Shown: positions 9,401 to 12,732 of the stretch, piece after piece
How the letters are laid out: each line of letters begins with the position of its first letter
Numbering within the stretch: the stretch's first letter is position 1
DNA from: Phoronis ovalis
Taxonomy: Eukaryota; Phoronida; Phoronidae
Assembly (NCBI GenBank): GCA_028565635.1
Contig: JAOXYB010042826.1
Span: forward strand, 1-12,732
Reading direction: 5' to 3'
DNA: 12,732 bases
Made by a program: the position numbers and the translations under genes
Notes under the pieces: generated by a model
What the model saw: the letters and a program-made list of their open reading frames with translations, nothing else
Database searches by the model: none
Told to the model about the DNA's origin: nothing

Positions 9401-12001
9401 TAATTCTTCTTTCTCTATATCTGGTACACTACTTTAGTGATATCCTGTTCGATATACACATGTATGTACCACAACTGGTCCGGATAATTGCCAAAGGCTG
9501 TAACATGCCACATGCGGTTACTAAAACTTACTGATATAAGTGATATCCAAGATTATTGTTAATTATTGAATTGTAATTTATTAAAGCTGGATAATTAGTT
9601 TTCTTTAATAAGAAGCTATCTGGTAAACATTTTGATTTCATAACGTTACAGGATCTTAATTAAAAGCGTCAATATGTAAAACGCATGCATAGTTCAAAGT
9701 CAGGATAAGATTCATTATGAGGAAACCACTATTACAACGTTATTTTCTCTCTTAAGCTTCTCAAAATATTTGTGCAATTCAAGGTATATTTATGAGTTAC
9801 TAATTTGATTTTGTAGAAGCAAGAGATCGTCAGAAATCAACCATTCATATAGGTAGATATACAGTTGATGTCACTGACCGTTTATGTCAGGGAACGTTTG
9901 GTTCTGTGTACAAAACAAAAGAGAGGTATCAAGGAGATGTTGTGGCACTGAAGCAGGTACGAAAAATATAATATATTGTTATAATTATAAATAAAAGATT
10001 AGCAGAAGTTGTAAAATTACTGATGGCAGATGGTCTTTCCCAGGGATACTTATGTTCCATAAGTGTAAACTGGTCTTACTTAGATCTGGCTAAGCTAATT
10101 AATTTTTTAAAAAAATAAAATAAAATTGTTAAGTAATTGATATAATTCTACGTATTAACCACTATTAGTGAACATGATAATAAAAATTAATTATCTCAAA
10201 AAAAATAACAGTATCAAAAAATATGTTTAATATATGACAATCGTACATGTATGTATATGAGTATATGTCTTAGATGGGTAATTTTTCATCAACTATATTA
10301 TAAACAGAGTGTGCTGCAGCTCCGGCAAATGTTTTATCCGCATGAAACGATGAAAACTGTATTATAATAAATGCCCCATTTTTGAGTGAAAACCTTAGAA
10401 ATTTTAAATCTCTTTTTCGGAGAGTAAAACCTTGAGTTTGAGTTTGGGACTGGACCGTCTAATGAAACTGGTATGCTTGCTGTTATAAAAACAGTGTTTG
10501 TTTGATGTAGAATAATTTATTTGATACTAGTGAATTGAAGGACATTTGATTTGCGTTTGTTTCGAGCTAATTTCAGATTGGAAAGTATGCACAATATTGT
10601 TAAAACTTTGGATATTGGTTTGTGTAACTAGAAGCCTGTTAATGAATTTTTTCACATATTTAAGCAGATATTGTCTTAAATTTGATATGTCTACTGCAGG
10701 TGATACTACCAGGCGATGACCATTCAGCAAGTGATGCAATCAAGGAGATTAGCATATTAATGAAATTGCCTAGCCATCCAAACATAGTAAAATTCTTGGA
10801 CTTTCACTTCGTAAAACAATCGTTTTGGATGGCCATGGAATATTGCAATTACGGAGATTTAGAGAAATATTTCCAAAAAAATAAATCAGTTTCTATGCCA
10901 ACCAAAGTATATTTTATGCAACAGATTGCTAGTGCAATTGCTCATATGCATGCATTAGATGACCCTATTGTACATCGGAATCTGAAACCTACGAACATTA
11001 TGCTTCATTATCATACAACTGATAGACCAGTTATTAAGGTAATTATGCATTGTACATTATAGAAATATGCCGTAGTATTAGTTTTTGTGATACAACTTTA
11101 ATAGTAGTTTTACTATGTGAATCTGACTGTTTACTTAAAGTTAGATCGTTTTCTTGTTATGTTACGTTAATATTACGGGTAAAACGGTGAAAATTAAGGA
11201 GCTCATATATAAATTTATAAACTCGAACCTTTTTGCAGTAATATATATTTATAACTAACGTGTTACTTGTTTGTTTCAGTTGACTGGTTTTGGTTTATCA
11301 GAGGTAACTGAAGATAACATTGGTGAATTACAATCCACTATTTTTATGGCTCCTGAATTCTTTGCACATGAGAAATATAGCTTGTCCGTTGATATATTTG
11401 CGACGGGATTGATATTTATGGCAATGTTAAATTATGACAGCAAAACAAATCTCCAGATGATCCCTATTCCAGGTATTTACTGATGAAAAATATATCCCTG
11501 GCAATTCGGAAAGGACTGCTAAAGGTTTAGAGACCGAATGGTTTCCCATTACATAAGTAAGATTTTGTTTATGACTATTGGTCTAGATTTCATCTCTTTC
11601 ATAAAATTCAACAGATAGAAATACGAATTTGTATAAAATATCACGCGGTGTATGGCAGTAATTAACATTAATATAGAACACGACTTCTTTTGATATAAAT
11701 AGCTTTGGAACTATTAGATTTTTTTTTGCCAAGTGTGCAACTAAATGGTTTAAATTTAAACTTTAAATTTTAATTTGCTACAGTGACACCTAAATTGGCT
11801 GTTATGGATTGCATTGGCAGATTGATGATGATGTCGCTACGAGGTTCTGGTCCTCCCATTGTCTGCGTAGAAGTCCTGTCTTCTGATGACAAAGTAACAA
11901 AGGATGTAAAAGAACTCATTCTCAAAATGGTTGAGCCCAAACCTAGACAGCGAATAATAGCATCGGAAGTTGACAAGACTCTGGATAAAATATTTGGTTA
12001 G
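179..12001 (+). CDS. Multi-death-domain pseudokinase gene (10 exons in window, 5' end missing)
   Basis: The joined exons 179-403, 598-636, 1210-1419, 2157-2381, 5072-5110, 5711-5920, 9817-9956, 10700-11038, 11280-11472 and 11784-12001 give one open frame of about 612 residues. All introns are GT-AG and all phases agree. Two A-L-B modules (residues 1-158 and 159-316) carry four death-fold domains, followed by a kinase fold (about 325-612). Death folds mediate homotypic assembly in apoptotic and Toll/NF-kB-type signalling. The kinase fold has HRN (455-457) and GFG (479-481) in place of HRD and DFG, so phosphotransfer is probably lost and a scaffold role is inferred. The first visible exon starts in phase 1 with no ATG, so the gene begins upstream and may hold more modules. 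The order resembles IRAK proteins. Some kinase phrases recall STK35/PDIK1L, but I cannot assign an orthologue. No signal peptide or membrane segment is visible. Confidence 0.88.
598..636 (+). CDS. Exon 2: module 1 linker micro-exon L
   Basis: A 39-bp exon between acceptor cattacag (ends 597) and a consensus donor gtaagt (637). It is phase 1-1 and adds 13 residues, GLPVVPLHSSEHK, completing the next Tyr across the junction. It joins domains A and B. The matching exon at 5072-5110 gives GFPVVHLQSSERK, with the same length, phase and donor. That duplication is the main reason to accept so short an exon. The sequence is Pro/Ser-rich and probably a flexible spacer, which is inference. Confidence 0.82.
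637..1209 (+). other. Module 1 L-B intron, homologous to 5111-5710
   Basis: A 573-bp AT-rich intron with no coding potential. Several patches align with the equivalent module 2 intron, including gtaagtta at the donor, the phrase around gaatttcaaaatgcacata versus gaatttcagaatgcatata, and gaagcatt. The intron was therefore duplicated together with the exons. Confidence 0.65.
1210..1419 (+). CDS. Exon 3: module 1 death-fold domain B
   Basis: A 210-bp phase 1-1 exon between acceptor tatttgtag and donor gtaaac. The product, about 70 residues, reads as a death domain: LRDDDWRQVGLELGLEERQLE (helices 1-2 with the core Trp and the LGL turn), LRNLDMLYQFFETISDRAEG (helices 3-4) and IILDEALEK (helix 6). 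It is clearly diverged from domain A but shares the fold pattern. The second copy at 5711-5920 has about 43 of 69 residues identical. The stretch ISDRAEGK then ILDEALEK is invariant, and changes concentrate in the first two thirds. It probably takes part in homotypic oligomerisation with A or with other death-fold partners. Confidence 0.88.
1420..2156 (+). other. Intron between modules 1 and 2
   Basis: A 737-bp intron in phase 1. Its first 60 bases or so resemble the start of the 5921-9816 intron (both contain gaatca then attagtcaca). It holds a GT-rich microsatellite (1927-1978) and a small hairpin CTTGAGG-gca-CCTCAAG at 1720-1736. No gene was seen. Confidence 0.6.
1927..1978. repeat. Imperfect (GT)n microsatellite
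   Basis: GT dinucleotides interrupted by a few substitutions, with a second short GT run near 2014-2021. Intronic, likely length-polymorphic. Confidence 0.85.
2157..2381 (+). CDS. Exon 4: module 2 death-fold domain A
   Basis: A second 225-bp phase 1-1 exon, flanked by acceptor attttag (ends 2156) and donor gtttgt (2382). It encodes LRDIGEDWTLVGICLEIPDLDRF, then QMLVQW and ADRSKLVDLYKALVRSKG, the same death-fold layout as 179-403. The first 44 codons carry about 18 amino-acid changes relative to module 1 but only one silent change. The next 27 codons have no amino-acid change and four silent ones. Flanking intron sequence is also alignable with module 1, so this is a segmental duplication and not retroposition. 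Confidence 0.87.
2703..2979 (+). pseudogene. Tc1/mariner transposase relic, N-terminal DNA-binding part
   Basis: From ATG 2703 the frame reads MESPAVKKIQLRSKAVAL, then a region like the first helix-turn-helix (SEAEFSCSVVAK). After a frameshift, 2862-2915 reads SGRRQVLDRKAKEVIRK, resembling the GRPR linker and second helix-turn-helix region of Tc1-type transposases. Stops and frame changes show it is dead. It is cut at 2979 by the 830-bp insertion and resumes at 3810. Confidence 0.65.
2980..3809. mobile_element. 830-bp non-autonomous TIR element with 9-bp target duplication
   Basis: The ends are inverted repeats. The left end, 2980-3022, begins GGGTCCATGTCGATAGTCCG; the reverse complement of 3767-3809 begins GGGATCAGCTCGATAGTCCG. 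About 34 of 43 positions match. The element is flanked by a perfect direct repeat CTCTGGACG at 2971-2979 and 3810-3818, which fits a 9-bp target-site duplication. Nine bases is the usual size for Mutator-like elements and close to the 8 of hAT, so MULE-like is a tentative class. The interior is AT-rich, has no transposase and contains a 12-bp tandem (AATATAAAAGTG at 3571-3594). It sits inside the Tc1/mariner transposase relic. Confidence 0.8.
2995..3039. repeat. 16-bp tandem repeat within the left TIR
   Basis: GTCCGAAGGTTCGTTG (2995-3010), GTCCGAAGGTTCATTG (3011-3026) and a partial third copy GTCCGAAAAACTC (3027-3039). The right end carries one diverged copy in inverted orientation. I recall similar GTCCGAAGGTTC phrases from invertebrate repeat sequences, but I could not search. 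Confidence 0.8.
3810..4316 (+). pseudogene. Tc1/mariner transposase relic, catalytic part
   Basis: Reading through frameshifts, the pieces in order are RTPYITEKQR (3817-3846), a stop, and NFAHARKHW. WEIVVFSNES follows, holding the first DDE Asp position, now Asn (codon 3909-3911). Next come AVSASG, ADYYVNTVLE, FQEDGAASHT (second Asp 4108-4110) and WPANLPNLNVVENVWAQL (Glu 4229-4231). These are the signature blocks of IS630-Tc1-mariner transposases. Frame breaks lie in A runs near 4193 and 4279, plus several others. About 39 residues separate the second Asp and the Glu, longer than the classic 34. Inactive. Confidence 0.82.
4327..4817 (+). mobile_element. 5'-truncated non-LTR retroelement (LINE) tail
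   Basis: It encodes the C-terminal zinc-knuckle-like segment common to reverse-transcriptase ORFs of invertebrate LINEs. In one frame it reads LEIERSRWANKTKSNNK; after a frameshift, KFCHNLIEDEVHFVTKCPKY. The first Cys of the knuckle is Ser. A third frame near 4561-4611 reads GKTLSTRAELLKAAAA then stop. A non-coding 3' region ends in an AATAAA-containing A-rich tail (4799-4817). 5' truncation plus an A-rich 3' end fits target-primed reverse transcription. It interrupts the Tc1/mariner transposase, whose C terminus resumes at 4828. Imperfect flanking repeats GAATCCTGAC (4317-4326) and GAATATTGAC (4818-4827) may be target duplications. Confidence 0.75.
4828..4897 (+). pseudogene. Tc1/mariner transposase relic, C-terminal end
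   Basis: The frame reads QSWNNLTTEYLKKL, then AVIKGRG and stop TAA 4895-4897. This matches the end of Tc1-type transposases (a Trp-containing helix, then V-I-K-x-x-G before the stop). The usual SMPRR-like block between them appears deleted. It lies about 70 bp inside the right TIR, as expected for the element. Confidence 0.72.
5072..5110 (+). CDS. Exon 5: module 2 linker micro-exon L
   Basis: A 39-bp phase 1-1 exon between acceptor tttcattatag and donor gtaagt, encoding GFPVVHLQSSERK. It matches exon 598-636 in length, phase, donor and most residues. It is separated from its A exon by a 2.7-kb intron expanded by transposons, against only 194 bp in module 1. Confidence 0.82.
5111..5710 (+). 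other. Module 2 L-B intron
   Basis: A 600-bp AT-rich intron with patchy similarity to 637-1209. No gene. The coding frame of the next exon is open for about 67 bp upstream of the acceptor, which I treat as chance. Confidence 0.6.
5711..5920 (+). CDS. Exon 6: module 2 death-fold domain B
   Basis: A 210-bp phase 1-1 exon between acceptor ttctttgtag and donor gtaaaa. The product has LEGVKWKHIGLKLGYEDRQLE, trimmed here to the helix 1-2 core WKHIGLKLGY, then LRNFNMVYEWFESISDRAEG and LILDEALEK. It is the duplicate of 1210-1419. The frame stays open for some distance into the upstream intron, but splicing at 5710/5711 is supported by the exact match to the module 1 boundary. The next exon is the first kinase exon, joined in phase 1. 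Confidence 0.88.
6116..6314. repeat. Perfect 71-bp inverted repeat with 57-bp spacer
   Basis: The left arm 6116-6186 and the reverse complement of 6244-6314 are identical at all 71 positions by my reading (starting aacaaacaaaaaaatggtg, ending tatttgcataaa). The spacer is 6187-6243. It is intronic, so the pre-mRNA would carry a long uninterrupted hairpin. Perfect identity implies recent formation, gene conversion or constraint. No transposase or target duplication was recognised. Confidence 0.93.
7492..8282. mobile_element. Foldback/MITE-like element with about 129-bp TIRs
   Basis: Left end 7492-7620 and right end about 8154-8282 are near-identical inverted repeats. They share AATCGCAATGCCTCTTTAG, the CCCCCATTTTAAAACTGAG core and AAAGAAGCAATAAACA, diverging slightly toward the inside. 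The total is about 791 bp with no transposase frame. Long TIRs and a non-coding interior fit a foldback or MITE-type element. I see no convincing target duplication. Confidence 0.85.
7682..7752. repeat. Hairpin with perfect 21-bp stem
   Basis: AATGCTGCGTTGTCCACAGC(A) at 7682-7702 pairs exactly with 7732-7752, with a 29-nt loop. It lies inside the foldback element. Overlapping secondary pairings exist, such as ATTACTGC (7727-7734) with GCAGTAAT (7753-7760). Confidence 0.88.
7850..8690. repeat. Diverged direct repeat pair (about 7850-8160 and 8283-8690)
   Basis: Both copies run through the same landmarks in order: CCAGGGATACCTCT, TGATTTAAAAAAATG, GGAGTTTTTG, AATTAGGTCAT, a GTAAAAGATxCACGTTTGTTT block, TTCAAAG with a G-rich stretch, TTTTGAATATT, and CAAATTATTATTGTTAA. 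Copy 2 is longer (with segments around 8420-8480 and 8520-8580 that copy 1 lacks). Copy 1 lies inside the foldback element and copy 2 directly abuts its right TIR, so the region is a compound or partly duplicated element. Confidence 0.75.
9817..9956 (+). CDS. Exon 7: kinase N-lobe (P-loop and beta3 Lys)
   Basis: A 140-bp exon, phase 1 at entry and phase 0 at exit, between acceptor ttttgtag and donor gtacga. After a short charged linker (EARDRQKSTIHIGRYTVD) it encodes the glycine-rich loop as LCQGTFGSVYK, where the first Gly of GxGxxG is Cys, and the beta3 strand VVALKQ with the ATP-anchoring Lys (residue 362 of the assembled fragment). Nucleotide binding is therefore not excluded. It continues in frame into 10700-11038. 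Loss of the first loop Gly alone is tolerated in some kinases. Combined with the HRN and GFG changes downstream, it fits a pseudokinase. Confidence 0.88.
9957..10699 (+). other. Intron between kinase exons 7 and 8
   Basis: A 743-bp phase 0 AT-rich intron, donor gtacga, acceptor ctactgcag. I see no gene, repeat or regulatory element in it. Confidence 0.7.
10700..11038 (+). CDS. Exon 8: kinase helix C to catalytic loop (HRN)
   Basis: A 339-bp phase 0-0 exon between acceptor ctactgcag and donor gtaatt, 113 residues. In order it shows helix C with a candidate salt-bridge Glu in DAIKEISILMKL, HPNIVKFLDF (beta4), the hinge MEYCNYGDLEKYF, helix E FMQQIASAIAHMHAL and the catalytic loop IVHRNLKPTNIML. 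The catalytic base Asp of HRD is Asn (codon AAT), while the loop Lys and the downstream Asn are kept. The hinge and loop wording recall STK35/PDIK1L-type kinases, a tentative family hint only. HRN in place of HRD normally abolishes or strongly reduces phosphotransfer. Confidence 0.9.
11280..11472 (+). CDS. Exon 9: activation segment to helix F (GFG in place of DFG)
   Basis: A 193-bp exon, phase 0 at entry and phase 1 at exit, between acceptor tttgtttcag and donor gtattt. It opens with LTGFGLSEV, where the metal-binding Asp of DFG is Gly (codon GGT, one transition from GAT). A short activation segment and an intact MAPEFF (APE motif) follow, then SVDIFATGLIFMAML with the conserved helix F Asp. 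The C-lobe scaffold is thus preserved although both catalytic Asp residues are replaced. That pattern argues for a maintained pseudokinase fold and against random decay. Confidence 0.88.
11473..11783 (+). other. Intron between kinase exons 9 and 10
   Basis: A 311-bp phase 1 intron, donor gtattt, acceptor ttgctacag preceded by a T/A-rich tract. Nothing else was recognised. Confidence 0.7.
11784..12001 (+). CDS. Exon 10: kinase C-lobe end and stop codon
   Basis: A 218-bp terminal exon from acceptor ttgctacag (ends 11783), entering in phase 1 and ending at TAG 11999-12001. It encodes the last helices of the kinase fold. VKELILKMVEPKPRQRIIASEV matches the helix H-I region, where PRQR occupies the place of the conserved helix I Arg motif (usually P..RP). 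It ends DKTLDKIFG. No further domain follows, so the kinase fold is at the C terminus. Confidence 0.86.
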
Positions 12002-12324
12002 TTGCTATACCAACTTTTTATCGATGTTTTGTAGATTACGTATTTATTTTTGTAACGTTTGCATCGAAGTTTTTGTCTTGATTGCCGTTAGGTGGCGACC
12101 CCTTTAGGAGTTTTTGTAAGTTATACGTTCTTGACCTTAAGTCACATGGAAACCGCCATTTTTAATGGTATGTCACACAAAGGAACTGAGAAAGAACTTG
12201 TCAGTTTTTTGATGCTGAAAGATACACTATATCACTGTGTTTTATGGTGTGAATAAAAGATTAAACAACTTCCGAAGTTTTGTTTAAACCCACTGACACA
12301 ACAGTAAAACACATTAACGGTGTA
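12002..12324 (+). other. 3' UTR of the pseudokinase gene and/or boundary of a retroelement
   Basis: A non-coding interval between the TAG and the downstream open frame. The first 250 bases probably form the 3' UTR. Between 12264 and 12283 AAACAACTTC and GAAGTTTTGTTT can fold into a small stem. If the next frame is a retrotransposon gag, part of this interval should be its LTR or leader, but a second LTR is outside the window and no clear primer-binding site was found. Confidence 0.45.
12252..12257 (+). promoter_or_regulatory. Polyadenylation signal AATAAA
   Basis: A canonical hexamer 251 bases after the stop codon, the only AATAAA between the stop and the next open frame. It probably ends the pseudokinase mRNA, although it could belong to a retroelement LTR. 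Confidence 0.55.
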
Positions 12325-12732
12325 ATGGCAGAAAGTGGACGTGACAAGAGGGTGCCAATCCCGACAGAGAAAGGTCAGTCATACCAGACCACATTGAAGA
12401 CAGACCGACTAGATAGTCTACATCGGAAACTCCAAACCAGCACCCATCGGCTAGAAATGATCTTGGACAGCAATGGTACACCACGTCAATTGAAGGAAGA
12501 ATTCGACGAATGGATGAATTACTACGAAGAATTCTACGACACTCTGAGCCAGTTGAAACTCACTGCCTCATTGGATCAATCCCATATGGTACGACTTGGT
12601 AAACATCAAGTGTTCCGTAAACGAGTAGAATCTCATATCACTGCAGAGCAGATAGAGAGAGACTCCCTTTCATCTCATGACGCATCCGGTTTTACAGCCA
12701 AAATGTTGGCGGAGGCCCTAGTCTTAGCCAAG
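12325..12732 (+). CDS. Partial open frame, possible BEL/Pao-like retrotransposon gag (runs off window)
   Basis: An uninterrupted frame of 136 codons from ATG 12325 to the window edge, with the frame open upstream to a TAA at 12262. The ATG context is gtgtaATGG. It starts MAESGRDKRVPIPTEKGQSY and continues as a charged, probably helical protein with EFDEWMNYYEEFYDTL. The TEKG-x-x-Y opening followed by helices recalls the N termini of invertebrate BEL/Pao-type polyproteins (gag before the protease and reverse transcriptase). That is a memory-based resemblance with no catalytic motif yet in view. GC content is clearly higher than in the surrounding AT-rich DNA, which fits a different origin. It could instead be a cellular coiled-coil protein gene. 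Confidence 0.5.
   Translation, partial: MAESGRDKRVPIPTEKGQSYQTTLKTDRLDSLHRKLQTSTHRLEMILDSNGTPRQLKEEFDEWMNYYEEFYDTLSQLKLTASLDQSHMVRLGKHQVFRKRVESHITAEQIERDSLSSHDASGFTAKMLAEALVLAK

Larger units (their letters stand above)
5921..9816 (+). other. Large intron between death-domain modules and kinase exons
   Basis: A 3.9-kb phase 1 intron linking domain B to the kinase exons. It contains a perfect 71-bp inverted repeat (6116-6314), a foldback/MITE-like element (7492-8282) and a direct-repeat pair (about 7850-8160 and 8283-8690). 6315-7491 and 8691-9816 show no recognisable gene. A possible 39-bp cassette exon lies at 6936-6974. Confidence 0.6.

Noticed and set aside
10967-11292. Interpretation of the kinase region as a dead pseudogene
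   Set aside because: All four kinase exons are open, splice sites are canonical and structural residues are retained. Only the catalytic Asp residues and one P-loop Gly are changed.
12090-12110. TGGCGACC sequence as a retrotransposon primer-binding site
   Set aside because: It is too far upstream of the gag-like frame to judge, with no identifiable LTR end next to it and no second LTR in the window.

Overview
The window looks like nuclear DNA of a marine invertebrate, most plausibly a bivalve mollusc. That placement is an inference. It rests on very AT-rich introns, GT-AG splice sites, abundant decayed transposons (Tc1/mariner, a non-LTR retroelement tail, foldback/MITE-like elements) and a death-domain/kinase architecture typical of expanded invertebrate innate-immune repertoires. 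I see no bacterial features such as operons, ribosome binding sites or CRISPR.

Almost the whole window is one plus-strand gene whose 5' end lies outside it. Ten exons can be assembled (179-403, 598-636, 1210-1419, 2157-2381, 5072-5110, 5711-5920, 9817-9956, 10700-11038, 11280-11472, 11784-12001). They join into an open frame of about 612 residues ending at TAG 11999-12001, with a polyadenylation signal at 12252. The first six exons are two tandem copies of a three-exon module: death-fold domain A (225 bp), linker L (39 bp) and death-fold domain B (210 bp). Every module exon is phase 1-1, so modules can be added or lost without breaking the frame. The last four exons encode a protein-kinase fold that keeps the beta3 Lys and a candidate helix-C Glu but has HRN instead of HRD and GFG instead of DFG. 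The predicted product is therefore a multi-death-domain pseudokinase, with the same order as IRAK-type signalling proteins (death fold first, kinase fold last). The two modules differ mainly by amino-acid-changing substitutions in the N-terminal part of domain A, while its C-terminal part differs only silently.

The introns carry much of the remaining structure. The A-L intron of module 2 (2382-5071) holds a decayed Tc1/mariner element with recognisable terminal inverted repeats (2548-4997). That element is itself interrupted by an 830-bp element with about 43-bp inverted ends and a perfect 9-bp target duplication (2980-3809), and by a 5'-truncated non-LTR retroelement tail (about 4327-4817). 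The intron before the kinase exons (5921-9816) holds a perfect 71-bp inverted repeat (6116-6314), a foldback/MITE-like element with about 129-bp terminal inverted repeats (7492-8282) containing a 21-bp perfect hairpin, and a diverged direct repeat pair (about 7850-8160 and 8283-8690).

Downstream of the kinase gene, an open frame with higher GC (12325 to the window edge) resembles the start of a BEL/Pao-like retrotransposon gag/polyprotein. It is incomplete here. All functional statements about the gene are homology and motif inferences made by eye.
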